From Paracoccus fontiphilus (lineage in GTDB: Bacteria > Pseudomonadota > Alphaproteobacteria > Rhodobacterales > Rhodobacteraceae): a DNA stretch of 35,142 bases. Position numbers and translations under genes: made by a program. The notes beneath the pieces are model-generated. The model was not told the DNA's origin. It made no database searches and saw nothing but the letters and a program-made list of their open reading frames with translations. The stretch is from positions 1-35,142 of the forward strand of contig NZ_JAFNAW010000036.1 in NCBI RefSeq assembly GCF_017356265.1, read 5' to 3'. Of this stretch, positions 1-12,218 are shown piece by piece. The first letter of the stretch is position 1. The number at the start of each line of letters is the position of its first letter.

Positions 1-942
1 CTTCCGCGCCTGCTGGCCGCCGCCGCGGGACTGACGGCGGCGGCGCTGTCGCTGGGCGCGGCGGCGGCGCATCTGCCGCCCGAGGGGAACACGCTGGCCC
101 GTGTCTCGCCTGCTGGGGGCTTCTGGCTGCTGTTTCTGGCGTTCGGACTGATGGGGGCCGATGCCGTGACCCGGCTGCGGCCTTCCCTTGCGGTGCGATG
201 GCTGCTGCTGGCGGGGGCGGCGGTTCTGATCGCGGGCATCCTGGCGTCGGGCGCGCTCGACGGGGTGTCCGTCATGCGCGAATATGCCACCCGCCGCGAC
301 CTGTTCCTGAGGGAAGCGCAGGCGCATCTGGCCCTGGCCTTCGGATCGCTGGGCCTGGCGCTTCTGGCAGGCATCCCGCTAGGCATCGCAATCTTTCAGG
401 CATCGCGCCTGCGAGGGCCGGTGCTGGGGGTGCTGAACATCCTGCAGACCATCCCCTCGCTGGCCCTGTTCGGGATCATGATCCCGCTTCTGGGCTGGGT
501 CGCGGCCACCATTCCCGGTGCGGCGCAGGCAGGTGTTTCGGGAATCGGCACCTTTCCGGCGCTTGTGGCGCTGTTCCTGTATTCGCTGCTGCCGGTCGTG
601 TCGAACACGCTGGCCGGGCTGGCGGGCGTGCCCGCCGCCACGCGGGACGCCGCCATCGGCCTGGGCATGACGCGGGCGCAGGTCCTGGCCCAGGTGCTGG
701 TGCCCCTGGCCCTGCCGGTGCTGCTGGCGGCGGTGCGGATCGTGCTGGTCCAGAACATCGGCCTTGCCGTGATCGCCGGGCTGATCGGCGGCGGCGGCTT
801 CGGCACCTTTGTCTTCCAGGGGCTGAACCAGACGGCCATGGATCTGGTCCTGCTGGGCGCGCTGCCCACCATCGCGCTGGCGCTTGTCGCGGGGATCGCG
901 CTGGACCTGCTGGTCCGGGGCACGCGCAAGGGGGCCGCATGA
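1..942 (+). CDS. yehY: Osmolyte (glycine betaine-type) ABC transporter permease, YehY-like, 5' end missing
   Basis: Inner-membrane permease of a betaine/choline-type ABC importer. The frame is open from base 1 with no stop, so the gene starts left of the window; 313 residues are visible and E. coli YehY has about 385. The upstream part (GNTLARVSPAGGFW, then a segment with VMREYATRRD) resembles the extra membrane region that YehY has before the permease core, so the internal ATG at 151 is probably not the start. The core is a run of hydrophobic helices with the typical ILQTIPSLALFG and LVQNIGLAVIAGLIGGGGFG stretches of OpuC/YehY permeases. The stop codon shares ATGA (939-942) with the ATPase gene, implying translational coupling. 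Gene order Y-X-W matches E. coli yehZYXW; a substrate-binding protein gene could lie just outside on the left. The exact substrate cannot be read from the sequence. Confidence 0.9.
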   Translation, partial: LPRLLAAAAGLTAAALSLGAAAAHLPPEGNTLARVSPAGGFWLLFLAFGLMGADAVTRLRPSLAVRWLLLAGAAVLIAGILASGALDGVSVMREYATRRDLFLREAQAHLALAFGSLGLALLAGIPLGIAIFQASRLRGPVLGVLNILQTIPSLALFGIMIPLLGWVAATIPGAAQAGVSGIGTFPALVALFLYSLLPVVSNTLAGLAGVPAATRDAAIGLGMTRAQVLAQVLVPLALPVLLAAVRIVLVQNIGLAVIAGLIGGGGFGTFVFQGLNQTAMDLVLLGALPTIALALVAGIALDLLVRGTRKGAA

Positions 943-1859
943 TCGAGATCCGGAACCTGACGCGCCTTTACGGCCGCACGGCGGTGGTGGACGATGTCAG
1001 CCTGACGGTGGACAGCGGGCAGTTGCTGGTGCTTGTCGGCACCTCGGGGTCGGGCAAGACCACGCTTCTGCGCATGATCAACCGCCTGGTCGAGCCGTCG
1101 GCGGGCCGCGTCCTGATCGATGGCGTGGACACGGCCACCCTGCCCGCGCACCTTCTGCGCCGCCGCATCGGCTATGCCATCCAGGGCCACGGGCTGTTTC
1201 CGCATCGCACCGTGGCGCAGAACATCGCCACCGTGCCGCGCCTGCTGGGCTGGCCCCGTGCCCAAATCGACGCGCGGGTGGACGAACTGCTGCACCTGTT
1301 CCAACTGGACCCGGCGGTCTTCCGCGACCGGATGCCCCACCAGTTGTCCGGCGGGCAGGCGCAGCGCGTGGGCGTCGCCCGCGCCCTGGCCGCCAAGCCG
1401 GACCTGCTGCTGATGGACGAACCCTTTGGCGCGCTGGACCCGCTGATCCGGGCCAAGGCGCAGGCCGACCTCAAGGAGATCCAGCGCCGCCTGGGCACGA
1501 CCCTGATCCTTGTGACCCATGACATGGCCGAGGCCGTCGCCCTGGGCGACCGCATCGCCGTCATGGACAAGGGCAGGCTGCTGCAGGACGACACGCCCGC
1601 GACCATCCTGACCGATCCGGCAACGCCCTTCGTGCGCGACCTGATCGGCACGTCCGACCGCGCGCTGCGCCTGCTGTCGCTGACCCCCGTCGCCGCGCTG
1701 GCGACACCGGGCGAGGCACCCGGCCCCGCCATCGCGCCCGACGCCAGCGGGCGCGATGCCCTGGCCGAATGCCTGTGGAGCGGCCGGGCCGCGCTGCCCG
1801 TCGAAGGCGGCGGCATCGTCACGCTGGACACCCTGCGCGCGCAGGCCAGCCAGAGATGA
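939..1859 (+). CDS. yehX: Osmolyte ABC transporter ATP-binding protein, YehX-like
   Basis: Cytoplasmic ATPase that powers the importer formed with the two flanking permeases. The 306-aa protein starts at ATG 939, overlapping the upstream stop. Visible motifs: Walker A GTSGSGKTT (residues 34-42), Q-loop Gln82, signature LSGGQ (136-140), Walker B LLLMDE (156-161), D-loop ALD and switch His194 (VTHD). The ATPase core ends near residue 230. The remaining roughly 75 residues (LSLTPVAALATPGEAP onward) look at most like one degenerate CBS-like segment, not the clear tandem CBS pair of ProV/OpuCA. Its stop shares ATGA (1856-1859) with the next permease. Much of the frame is open far upstream of 939 on the opposite reading of yehY, which I treat as a shadow. 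Confidence 0.93.
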   Translation: MIEIRNLTRLYGRTAVVDDVSLTVDSGQLLVLVGTSGSGKTTLLRMINRLVEPSAGRVLIDGVDTATLPAHLLRRRIGYAIQGHGLFPHRTVAQNIATVPRLLGWPRAQIDARVDELLHLFQLDPAVFRDRMPHQLSGGQAQRVGVARALAAKPDLLLMDEPFGALDPLIRAKAQADLKEIQRRLGTTLILVTHDMAEAVALGDRIAVMDKGRLLQDDTPATILTDPATPFVRDLIGTSDRALRLLSLTPVAALATPGEAPGPAIAPDASGRDALAECLWSGRAALPVEGGGIVTLDTLRAQASQR

Positions 1860-2590
1860 TCGGGCGCGCCCTGCTGGCCCTGTCGGCGCTGGCCCTGCTG
1901 GCCTTCCTGGTCGCGCCCGGCCCGTTCGCGCCGCTGTTCCAGCCTTTCACCCGCAACAATGCCCCGGCGATCTATACGCAGACCAGCCTTCTGTCCCTGA
2001 CCCTGTCGCACCTTGCCATTGTCGCGGTCGCCGTCGCGGCCTCGACGATCGTGGGGCTGGTGCTGGCGGTGCTTGTCACCCGCAAGGCGGGGCGCGAGTT
2101 CCTGCCCCTGGCGCGCACCGTCACCGCCGTGGGCCAGACCTTTCCGCCCGTGGCGGTCCTTGCCCTATCGGTGCCGGTGATGGGTTTCGGCACCGGCCCG
2201 ACGCTGGTGGCGCTATTCCTGTACGGCCTGCTGCCGGTGTTCGAGAACGCGCTTGCCGGGCTGACCGGCCAGCCGCCCCAGGTGGCCGAAGCCGCGCGCG
2301 GCATGGGCCTGACGCCCCGCCAGCGGCTGTGGCAGATCGACCTGCCCCTGGCGCTGCCCCTTCTGCTGGCGGGAATGCGGCTGACAGCCGTGATCTCGCT
2401 GGGGACGGCCACCATCGGATCGACGGTCGCCGCCCGCACCCTGGGCGAGGTGATCATCGCCGGGCTGCTGTCGTCCAACACCGCCTTCGTGCTGCAGGGC
2501 GGGCTGGTGGTCGGCATCCTGGCCGTGCTGATCCACCACGGCTTCGGGGCGCTGGAACGGCGGGCCGGCCGCCGGATGGGACTGGCCTGA
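1856..2590 (+). CDS. yehW: Osmolyte ABC transporter permease, YehW-like
   Basis: Second inner-membrane permease of the importer, 244 aa, close to the 243 aa of E. coli YehW. The ATG at 1856 overlaps the ATPase stop in an ATGA. An N-terminal membrane helix (residues 3-22) is followed by the permease core. The core holds the QTFPPVAVLAL stretch, the cytoplasmic coupling region EAARGMGLTPRQRLWQIDLPLALP, and ISLGTATIGSTVAARTLGEVI, all characteristic of OpuCB/YehW-type permeases. The gene ends 8 bp before the convergent stop of glgP, so there is no room for a separate terminator between them. It is the last gene of the importer operon. Confidence 0.92.
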   Translation: MIGRALLALSALALLAFLVAPGPFAPLFQPFTRNNAPAIYTQTSLLSLTLSHLAIVAVAVAASTIVGLVLAVLVTRKAGREFLPLARTVTAVGQTFPPVAVLALSVPVMGFGTGPTLVALFLYGLLPVFENALAGLTGQPPQVAEAARGMGLTPRQRLWQIDLPLALPLLLAGMRLTAVISLGTATIGSTVAARTLGEVIIAGLLSSNTAFVLQGGLVVGILAVLIHHGFGALERRAGRRMGLA

Positions 2591-2598
2591 CCGCGCGC

Positions 2599-5016
<2,418 letters not shown>

Positions 5017-5144
5017 CGACGCCGCCGGACCGCCAGATTACCGTCCGAGGGTTTAACTTTTGTTGCCAGCTTTCCGGGCGGTTGAAAAGACCCTGGGCCG
5101 CGCGCTGCCGTCGCGTTTCCGCGACTGCCCGGATTGCGGTCGGT

Positions 5145-7229
5145 TCAGGCCCCGGATGCCACGCCGCACAACACGAAGGCGACGACGCTTTCGGCGGCGA
5201 TCCTTTCCGACCCGGCGGCCCTTTCGTCGGGACCGTCGTCGCGGGCGCTGTCCAGTTGCCGGCGCCAGTGGCCGCCTTGGGTAGGCTCGGGCAGGCGCAC
5301 GGTCGTGCCGGGACCGTTGTTGAAGACCAGAAAGACCGCCCCCGGCAGCGCCGCATAGGCGGGCGTGCCGGACGCCATGCGCAGTTCCGCCGCCAGCAGC
5401 CGCAGGCCGGGGTCGGACCAGTCGGCGGGCGTCATGGGCGCCCCGTCGGCGCGGCGCCAGAACAGGTCGGGCAGCCCGTCCTGTTCGCGGGGGCGGCTGT
5501 GCAGGAAACGGCGCTGGCGCAGGATCGGGTGGGCCTTGCGGAAGGCGATCAGGCGGCGGCAGAAATCCAGAAAGCCCGGATCGGCCCCGTTCCAGTCCAC
5601 CCAGCCGATCGGATTGTCCTGGCAATAGGCGTTGTTGTTGCCCCCCTGCGAGTTGCCAAGCTCGTCCCCGCCCAGGATCATCGGCGTGCCCTGGCTCAGC
5701 AGCAGGGTGGCCATCAGGTTGCGGCGGCGACGGTCGCGGCGGGCCAGGATGGCGGGATCGTCGGTCGGGCCCTCCACGCCCATGTTGTCGGACAGGTTGT
5801 GGTCGTGACCGTCGCGGTTTTCCTCGCCATTGGCCTCGTTGTGCTTGGCGGCATAGCTGACGGTGTCCATCAGGGTGAAGCCGTCATGGGCGGCGATGAA
5901 GTTGACCGAGGCGGTGGCCGCCCGCCCGTCATGGTCGAAGCTCGCCGCCGATCCGGCGATGCGCTTGGCAAGCTTGCCGACCATCCCGGCGTCGCCCCGC
6001 CAGAAGGCCCGCACCCCGTCGCGGAAGCGGTCGTTCCATTCGCAGAAGGGCGCGGGATAGGCGCCCAGCCGATAGCCGCCCTCGGCCAGGTCCCAGGGCT
6101 CGGCGATCAGCTTGACGCGGTTCAGCACCGGGTCCTGCCGCACGGCGCGGAAGAACGGCCCGTCGCGGTCGAAGACCCCGCGCGAGCGGCCCAGGGCCGA
6201 ACACAGGTCGAAGCGGAAGCCGTCCACATGCATCGCCTCGACCCAGTAGCGCAGGCTGTCCATCACCAGCCGCAGCGCGAAGGGGTTGTCGAGGTCCAGG
6301 ACATTCCCGGTCCCCGCGTCGTCGACATAAAGCCGCCGGTCGTCCTTCAGCCGGTAATAGGCGGCGTTGTCCAGGCCGCGGAAGGACAGGGTCGGGCCAA
6401 GCTCGTCCCCCTCGGCGGTGTGGTTGTAGACGACGTCCAGGATCACCTCGATCCCGGCCCGGTGGAACCGCGCGACCATCTTCTGGAACTCGGCGATGTC
6501 GTCCCCCTGCATGTAGCGGGGTTCCGGCGCGAAGAAGCCATAGGACATGTAGCCCCAGTAGTTCGTCAGCCCCCGGTCGGTCAGGAAGCGGTTGTCGGCA
6601 AAGGCATGGACCGGCAGCAGTTCGACCGCCGTGACGCCAAGGCCGTTCAGGTGGTCCAGGATCGGGTCCGAGGCTAGGGCGAGATAGGTGCCCGGACGGC
6701 GCACGGCGGGGTGCAGCATGGTCAGCCCCCTCACATGCGCCTCGTAGATGACGGTCTCGGCCAGGGGGCGGCGCGGGGGGCGGTCGTCGCCCCAGTCGAA
6801 GGCGGGATCGACGACCACGCAGCGCGGCATGTGGGGCGCACTGTCGCGGCGGTCGAAGGACAGGTCGGCGTCGGGATGCCCGGCGCGGTATCCCAGCAGC
6901 GCGTCATGGGGGCGCGGGCTGCCGGTCAGGCGCCGGGCGTAGGGGTCGATCAGCAGCTTGTTCGGGTTGAAGCGGTGCCCGTCCCGGGGGCGGTAAGGCC
7001 CGTGGACGCGATAGCCGTAACGCTGCCCCGGCGCCAGCCCGGCGACATGGCCGTGCCAGATGTGGCCTTCGCGTTCCGGCAGGGGAATGCGCGTCTCGCG
7101 GTCGTTGCCGTCGAACAGGCACAGATCCACCCGCTCGGCATGTTGCGAGAAGAGGGCGAAGTTGACCCCGTCCCCGTCAAGCGAGGCGCCAAGCGGGAAG
7201 GGATGGCCCGCCGTGACCGCGTGCCTCAT
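5145..7229 (-). CDS. glgX: Glycogen debranching enzyme (isoamylase type)
   Basis: GH13_11 enzyme that hydrolyses alpha-1,6 branches of phosphorylase limit dextrins. The 694-aa product has an N-terminal CBM48-like beta domain (residues 10-140), then the catalytic barrel: DVVYNHTAEG (265-274), nucleophile Asp341 in DGFRFDL, acid/base Glu377 in IAEPWD and transition-state Asp449 in AAHDG. I chose ATG 7229 because it forms an ATGA overlap with the glgA stop and leaves a family-typical N-terminus (HPFPLGASLDGDGVNFA). The longer open frame upstream only mirrors glgA. It works with GlgP downstream in glycogen breakdown. Confidence 0.95.
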   Translation of the reverse strand: MRHAVTAGHPFPLGASLDGDGVNFALFSQHAERVDLCLFDGNDRETRIPLPEREGHIWHGHVAGLAPGQRYGYRVHGPYRPRDGHRFNPNKLLIDPYARRLTGSPRPHDALLGYRAGHPDADLSFDRRDSAPHMPRCVVVDPAFDWGDDRPPRRPLAETVIYEAHVRGLTMLHPAVRRPGTYLALASDPILDHLNGLGVTAVELLPVHAFADNRFLTDRGLTNYWGYMSYGFFAPEPRYMQGDDIAEFQKMVARFHRAGIEVILDVVYNHTAEGDELGPTLSFRGLDNAAYYRLKDDRRLYVDDAGTGNVLDLDNPFALRLVMDSLRYWVEAMHVDGFRFDLCSALGRSRGVFDRDGPFFRAVRQDPVLNRVKLIAEPWDLAEGGYRLGAYPAPFCEWNDRFRDGVRAFWRGDAGMVGKLAKRIAGSAASFDHDGRAATASVNFIAAHDGFTLMDTVSYAAKHNEANGEENRDGHDHNLSDNMGVEGPTDDPAILARRDRRRRNLMATLLLSQGTPMILGGDELGNSQGGNNNAYCQDNPIGWVDWNGADPGFLDFCRRLIAFRKAHPILRQRRFLHSRPREQDGLPDLFWRRADGAPMTPADWSDPGLRLLAAELRMASGTPAYAALPGAVFLVFNNGPGTTVRLPEPTQGGHWRRQLDSARDDGPDERAAGSERIAAESVVAFVLCGVASGA

Positions 7230-8653
7230 CGGCCGGCCGCCAGCCTTGCGTAAAGCGCGGCATAGGCGCGGGCCGACTGGTCCCAGCCCACCGGCTGCGC
7301 CATCGCGTTCGCCACCAGCCGGGACCAGGTGTGCCGGTCGCGGTAAAGCTGGCACAGCCGGGTCAGCGCGTTCCGCAGCGCCTCGGCCGTCACGGGCGAG
7401 AACTGCACCCCCGTCGCCACGTCGCGCGCCAGCGCCGCGGGCGAGGCGTTGATGACCGTGTCGGCCAGTCCGCCGGTCAGGCCCACCACCGGCACCGTGC
7501 CGTAGCGCAGCCCGTACATCTGCGTCAGCCCGCAGGGCTCGAACCGCGAAGGGACCAGGATCGCGTCGCCCCCGGCGATCATCCGGTGCGACAGCGCCTC
7601 GTCATAGCCGATGCGGGCGGCGACCTGGGTGTTATGCTCGCCCAGGGTGCGGAAGGCGTGTTCCAGCGCCGGGTCGCCCGATCCCAGCACGGCAAGCTGC
7701 CCGCCATGGTCCAGCAGGGCGGGCAGGGCCTCCAGCACCAGATCCAGGCCCTTCTGGTGGCTCATCCGGGACACGATCACGCAAAGCGGACCGTCCGCGT
7801 CGGGCAGGCCCATCTCGGCCCGCAGGGCGGCCTTGTTCGCGGCCTTGCCCGCAAGGCTGTCATAAGGGCGGATCGCCGGATCGGCGGCGGGGTTCCAGGC
7901 GTCCGTGTCGATGCCGTTCAGGATGCCGGTCAGCGCCTCGCGCCGGTATCGCATCACCCCGTCCAGGCCCATGCCGTATTCGGGGGTCATCAGCTCGGCG
8001 GCATAGGTGGGCGACACGGTGGTCAGCGCGTCCGCCCCCATCAGCCCGGCCTTCAGCGCCGAGATGCCGCCGTAGAATTCATAGCCGTCGACGTGGAAGC
8101 GCCAGGGGTCGAGGCGCAGCGACTGCATCCGGCCGGGATCGGTCGCCCCGGTGAAGGCGATGTTGTGGATGGTCAGCACCGTCGCGGGCCCGCCGCCCAT
8201 CTGGGGCAGGTATTCGGTCACGAAGCCCGCCTGCCAGTCATGGCCGTGCAGCACCTGCGGATGCCAGCCCCCGGCGCCATGGACGCCGACCCAGGCACCG
8301 ACCCAGGACAGCGCGGCAAAGCGTTCGGGATTGTCCGGCCAATCATGCCCGTCCGGGCCCAGGTAAGGGTTGCCCGGCCGGGCGAACAGGTGCGGCGCGT
8401 CGATCACCAGCAGGTCCAGCCCCGCCGCCCAGCCGGTCAGAAGCCGCGCGGGCGCGCCGAACAGGTCGTCGAAGGCTGCCACCTCGGCCCAGTCGTGCAG
8501 GGCGGCGATCACGGCGGGATAGCCGGGCAGCAGCGTCCGCATCTGCACCCCCTGGGCCCAGAGGGCGGCGGGCAAGGCGCCCGCCACATCCGCCAGCCCG
8601 CCCGTCTTGACCAGCGGCGCGCATTCCGAGGCGATCGACAGAACCCGCGTCAA
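7226..8653 (-). CDS. glgA: Glycogen synthase (ADP-glucose type)
   Basis: GT5 enzyme that transfers glucose from ADP-glucose to the growing alpha-1,4 glucan. The 475-aa length matches E. coli GlgA (477). The N-terminus [20 protein letters not shown] carries the ADP-glucose-binding KTGGL motif (Lys16). The C-terminal half has the GT-B nucleotide-binding region [17 protein letters not shown]. The start is inferred as TTG at 8653: it shares TTGA with the glgC stop (8650-8653), and it gives the usual GlgA N-terminus. Starts further upstream would add residues antisense-like to nothing known and would run deep into glgC. Translation is probably coupled to glgC. Confidence 0.94.
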   Translation of the reverse strand: MTRVLSIASECAPLVKTGGLADVAGALPAALWAQGVQMRTLLPGYPAVIAALHDWAEVAAFDDLFGAPARLLTGWAAGLDLLVIDAPHLFARPGNPYLGPDGHDWPDNPERFAALSWVGAWVGVHGAGGWHPQVLHGHDWQAGFVTEYLPQMGGGPATVLTIHNIAFTGATDPGRMQSLRLDPWRFHVDGYEFYGGISALKAGLMGADALTTVSPTYAAELMTPEYGMGLDGVMRYRREALTGILNGIDTDAWNPAADPAIRPYDSLAGKAANKAALRAEMGLPDADGPLCVIVSRMSHQKGLDLVLEALPALLDHGGQLAVLGSGDPALEHAFRTLGEHNTQVAARIGYDEALSHRMIAGGDAILVPSRFEPCGLTQMYGLRYGTVPVVGLTGGLADTVINASPAALARDVATGVQFSPVTAEALRNALTRLCQLYRDRHTWSRLVANAMAQPVGWDQSARAYAALYARLAAGR

Positions 8654-9906
8654 AGGCTTGCCGCCCGCCGGTCCAGCATGTCCTGGGTAATCAAGGTGAT
8701 GCCTCCTTCGCTGACACGGAACCACTTGGCGTCTTCCTGCGGGTCCTCGCCCACCACCAGCCCCTCGGGGACGACGACGCCGCGGTCGATCACCGCGCGG
8801 GTCAGGTGGGCATGGCGCTGCACCGTGACATAGGGCAGAACAACGACATGATCCAGCGAGGCATAGCTGTTGGTGTGGACCTGCGTGAACAGCAGCGAGT
8901 TGCGGATTTCCGTCCCCGAGATGATGCAGCCCCCCGACACCATCGAGGACACCGCCAGTCCCCGCCGCCCCTTTTCGTCATGGATGAACTTGGCGGGCGG
9001 CGTGGCCTCGGAATAGGTCCAGATCGGCCATTCGCGGTCCCACAGGTTCAGTTCCGGTGTGAAATCCGTCAGGTCGATATTGGCCTGCCAGAAGGCGTCC
9101 ACCGTGCCCACGTCCTTCCAATAGGCGGGCGCGCCGGGATCGCGCACGCAGGACGTGTCGAAGCGGTGTGCCATGGCCTTGCCGTTCCTGACGATGGCGG
9201 GGATCAGGTCGTGGCCGAAGTCGTGGCTGGAATTCGGGTCCTCGGCGTCCCGGATCAGAAGATCGCGCAGGAAGGGCCAGCTGAAGACATAGATCCCCAT
9301 GGAGGCCAGGGCGCTGTCCGGGTCATCGGGCATCCCCGGCGGATCGGCGGGCTTTTCCAGGAACGAGGTGATGCGCCCGGTCTCGTCCACCGCCATGACG
9401 CCGAAGGCCGTGGCGTCCATCCGGGGCACGGTCAGGCAGCCGATCGTCACGTCCGCGCGGCTTTCGCAATGCTCGCGCAGCATGATCTCGTAATCCATCT
9501 TGTAGATGTGGTCGCCCGCCAGGATCACGATGTAATCGACGTCATAGCTGTCCACGATGTCGATGTTCTGCGTCACCGCATCCGCCGTGCCGCGATACCA
9601 GTGGTCCTCGGACATGCGCTGGCTTGCGGGCAGGATGTCCATGAACTCGTTGCGTTCCGCCCGGAAGAAGTTCCAGCCGCGCTGCACGTGCCGGATCAGG
9701 CTGTGGGCCTTGTACTGCGTGGCGACCGCGATCTTGCGGATGCCCGAGTTCATCGCGTTCGACAGCGCGAAGTCGATGATTCGGGTCTTGCCACCGAAAT
9801 AGACCGCCGGTTTCACCCGGCGGTCGGTCAGTTCCTTCAATCGGCTGCCGCGTCCCCCGGCCAGAACAAAGGCCATCGCGCGGCGCGTCAATCTTATCTC
9901 GGCCAT
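8650..9906 (-). CDS. glgC: Glucose-1-phosphate adenylyltransferase (ADP-glucose pyrophosphorylase)
   Basis: Makes ADP-glucose from glucose-1-phosphate and ATP, the committed step of glycogen synthesis. The 418-aa protein has the signature GGRGSRL (17-23) followed by KPAV (32-35), RGTADAV (105-111) and the catalytic [10 protein letters not shown] with Asp132 (E. coli Asp142). The C-terminal third is the left-handed beta-helix part with repeated hydrophobic positions. ATG 9906 is preferred over the adjacent TTG (9909) because GGGGAGG lies about 7 nt upstream; it overlaps the glgB stop by one base (TGATG). Alphaproteobacterial homologues are typically activated by fructose-6-phosphate and pyruvate; that is family knowledge and not visible here. 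Confidence 0.96.
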   Translation of the reverse strand: MAEIRLTRRAMAFVLAGGRGSRLKELTDRRVKPAVYFGGKTRIIDFALSNAMNSGIRKIAVATQYKAHSLIRHVQRGWNFFRAERNEFMDILPASQRMSEDHWYRGTADAVTQNIDIVDSYDVDYIVILAGDHIYKMDYEIMLREHCESRADVTIGCLTVPRMDATAFGVMAVDETGRITSFLEKPADPPGMPDDPDSALASMGIYVFSWPFLRDLLIRDAEDPNSSHDFGHDLIPAIVRNGKAMAHRFDTSCVRDPGAPAYWKDVGTVDAFWQANIDLTDFTPELNLWDREWPIWTYSEATPPAKFIHDEKGRRGLAVSSMVSGGCIISGTEIRNSLLFTQVHTNSYASLDHVVVLPYVTVQRHAHLTRAVIDRGVVVPEGLVVGEDPQEDAKWFRVSEGGITLITQDMLDRRAASL

Positions 9907-12098
9907 CAAACATCCTCCCCTTTATCACCTGTGCCGCCCACAAGGATCACCACCGACAAGGGCGGCAGCGTCACCGCCATAGAGGCGGGCTGCCCATCCC
10001 GCGGCGTTTCCCCGGCCCTCACCACGCCAAGGTTGCCCATGCCGCTTCCCCCGTAGATCGCGGCGTCGGTGTTGATCGCCTCGCGCCAGTCCCCTGCCTG
10101 CGGCACGCCGATGCGGAAACCGGGGCGCGGGACGGGCGTGAAGTTGCAGGCGACGACCACCGGCGCATCCCCGGCCTCGCCCCGGCGGATCCAGGCGAAT
10201 GTCGATTGCGCGGGATCGGTCGCGATCCACTGGAAGCCCTCGGGCTCGGCATCCTTGCGGTGAAGCGCGGGCGTGTCGCGGTAAAGCCGGTTCAGGTCGC
10301 GCACCAGCGCCTGAACGCCCTGATGCATCGGCTGGGCCGCGGCAGACCAGTTCAACTCGCCATTGTGGTTCCATTCCTCCGGCTGCGCGAACTCGCAGCC
10401 CATGAACAGCAGCTTCTTGCCCGGATGGCCCCACATGAAGCCGTAATACGCGCGCAGGTTCGCGAACTGCTGCCATTCGTCGCCCGGCATCTTGCGCAGC
10501 ATCGACCCCTTGCCGTGCACGACCTCGTCGTGGCTGATCGGCAGGATGAAGTTTTCCGAAAACGCGTACATCAGCCCGAAGGTCATCAGGTCGTGGTGAT
10601 AGCGCCGATGGACCGGATCGCGGCTCATGTAGCGCAGCGTGTCGTTCATCCAGCCCATGTTCCACTTGAAGCCGAAGCCCAGCCCGCCCGCATCGACCGG
10701 CGCGGACACCTGTGGAAAGGACGTGCTTTCCTCGGCCACGGTCATGATGCCGGGGCTTTCCGCATGGGCGGCGACGTTCATGTCGCGCAGGAAGTCGATG
10801 GCCTCCAGGTTCTCGCGCCCGCCATGCCTGTTGGGAATCCACTGGCCGTCCTGCCGGGAATAGTCGCGATACAGCATGGACGCCACCGCATCCACGCGCA
10901 GCCCGTCGATATGGTATTCCTCCAGCCAGTAGAGCGCGTTGGCGATCAGGTAGTTGCGGACCTCGGTCCGGCCATAGTTGTAGATCAGCGTGTTCCAGTC
11001 CTGGTGGAACCCCTCGCGCGGGTCGGCATGCTCGTAAAGCGCGGTGCCGTCGAAGCGCGCCAGCCCGTGCGCGTCGGTCGGGAAATGTCCGGGCACCCAG
11101 TCCAGCAGCACGCCCAGGCCCGCCTGGTGCGCGGCCTCGACCAGGTCGCGGAACTCGTGCGGGGGGCCGAAGCGGATGGTGGGCGCATACATCCCCACCG
11201 GCTGGTAGCCCCACGACCCGTCGAACGGAAACTCGCTGACCGGCAGCAGTTCCAGATGCGTGAAGCCCATGTCCACCGCATAGTCCACCAGGTCGCGCGC
11301 CAGTTCCTTGTAGGACAAGGGCCGCCCGCCCTGGTCCAGCCGCCGGCGCCACGATCCCAGATGCACCTCGTAGATGCTGACGGGCGAGCGGCGGTCCTGC
11401 GCGGCAGCCCGGCCCGCCATCCAGTCCGCGTCCTTCCAGCCATAGCCCGCGATGTCACGCACCACGCTGGCCTTTTCCGGCGGATGCTGGCTGCCGAACC
11501 CCACCGGGTCGGCCTTCATCAGAAGCCCGCCATCGGCATCCAGGATCTCGTACTTGTAGAGCGCCCCTTCGGCCACGCCCGGCAGGAAGATCTCCCACAC
11601 GCCGCTGCCGCCGATGCGCCGCATGGGATGGCGCCGCCCGTCCCAGGCGTTGAACGGCCCCACCACCGACACCCGCCGCGCATTGGGCGCCCAGACGGCG
11701 AAATGCGTGCCCGCTACGCCCTCGTGGGTCATCACATGCGCGCCAAGCGCCTGCCACAGGCGCCGATGCGTGCCCTCGCCCAGCAGGTGCAGGTCGATGT
11801 CGCCCAACACCGGGCCAAAGCGGTAAGGATCGTCGAAAACCCATTCGGCCCCGCCGCCCGACCGCCCCTTCAGCCGATACGTCCCGCTGACGCGCCCCTG
11901 GAACAGGTCGCCCGCGACGCGTTCCAGGGCGACCTCGCCCTTGTCGGTGACGGCGCTGATCGCGGCAAGGTCGGGGTGATGGACGGTCAGCCAGCCGTCA
12001 TGCGGTCCCAGGATGTCGAAGGGCCGGTCGCAGCGCCCGCCGGACAGGGCGGCGATGTCGTCGTTCGTCAGCCGTGACACGTCAGGCACCTGTCCCAT
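9906..12098 (-). CDS. glgB: 1,4-alpha-glucan branching enzyme
   Basis: GH13 branching enzyme that cuts alpha-1,4 chains and re-attaches them as alpha-1,6 branches. At 730 aa it has the N1 domain (about 1-115), the CBM48 domain ([23 protein letters not shown], 131-153), and the catalytic barrel with nucleophile Asp403 (DGLRVDAV), acid/base Glu456 (TVAEEST) and Asp524 ([12 protein letters not shown]). These align with E. coli Asp405, Glu458 and Asp526. First gene of the glg operon. The ATG at 12098 has no clear Shine-Dalgarno and sits 6 nt after a good -10 candidate. A GTG at 12080 with AGGTG upstream is an alternative start that would shorten the protein by 6 residues. Confidence 0.95.
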   Translation of the reverse strand: MGQVPDVSRLTNDDIAALSGGRCDRPFDILGPHDGWLTVHHPDLAAISAVTDKGEVALERVAGDLFQGRVSGTYRLKGRSGGGAEWVFDDPYRFGPVLGDIDLHLLGEGTHRRLWQALGAHVMTHEGVAGTHFAVWAPNARRVSVVGPFNAWDGRRHPMRRIGGSGVWEIFLPGVAEGALYKYEILDADGGLLMKADPVGFGSQHPPEKASVVRDIAGYGWKDADWMAGRAAAQDRRSPVSIYEVHLGSWRRRLDQGGRPLSYKELARDLVDYAVDMGFTHLELLPVSEFPFDGSWGYQPVGMYAPTIRFGPPHEFRDLVEAAHQAGLGVLLDWVPGHFPTDAHGLARFDGTALYEHADPREGFHQDWNTLIYNYGRTEVRNYLIANALYWLEEYHIDGLRVDAVASMLYRDYSRQDGQWIPNRHGGRENLEAIDFLRDMNVAAHAESPGIMTVAEESTSFPQVSAPVDAGGLGFGFKWNMGWMNDTLRYMSRDPVHRRYHHDLMTFGLMYAFSENFILPISHDEVVHGKGSMLRKMPGDEWQQFANLRAYYGFMWGHPGKKLLFMGCEFAQPEEWNHNGELNWSAAAQPMHQGVQALVRDLNRLYRDTPALHRKDAEPEGFQWIATDPAQSTFAWIRRGEAGDAPVVVACNFTPVPRPGFRIGVPQAGDWREAINTDAAIYGGSGMGNLGVVRAGETPRDGQPASMAVTLPPLSVVILVGGTGDKGEDV

Positions 12099-12104
12099 GA
12101 AACC

Positions 12105-12132
12105 ACTCTAACCGCCTTGCGCATCAGGGCAA
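12105..12132 (-). promoter_or_regulatory. Candidate promoter of the glg operon
   Basis: On the minus strand there is a -35-like TTGCCC (12132-12127), a 16-nt spacer and a -10-like TAGAGT (12110-12105). The predicted transcription start falls on or next to the annotated glgB ATG, so the message would be leaderless or glgB would start a few codons later at GTG 12080. This is sequence matching only. Confidence 0.3.
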
Positions 12133-12218
12133 TCCGTCACCTAACGCCGAAAACGCCTTTCTGTTGCGCCGTTGGTCGTGTTCAATCGTCCCCGAAGCCA
12201 AGCCGACAGGAGAACCGA

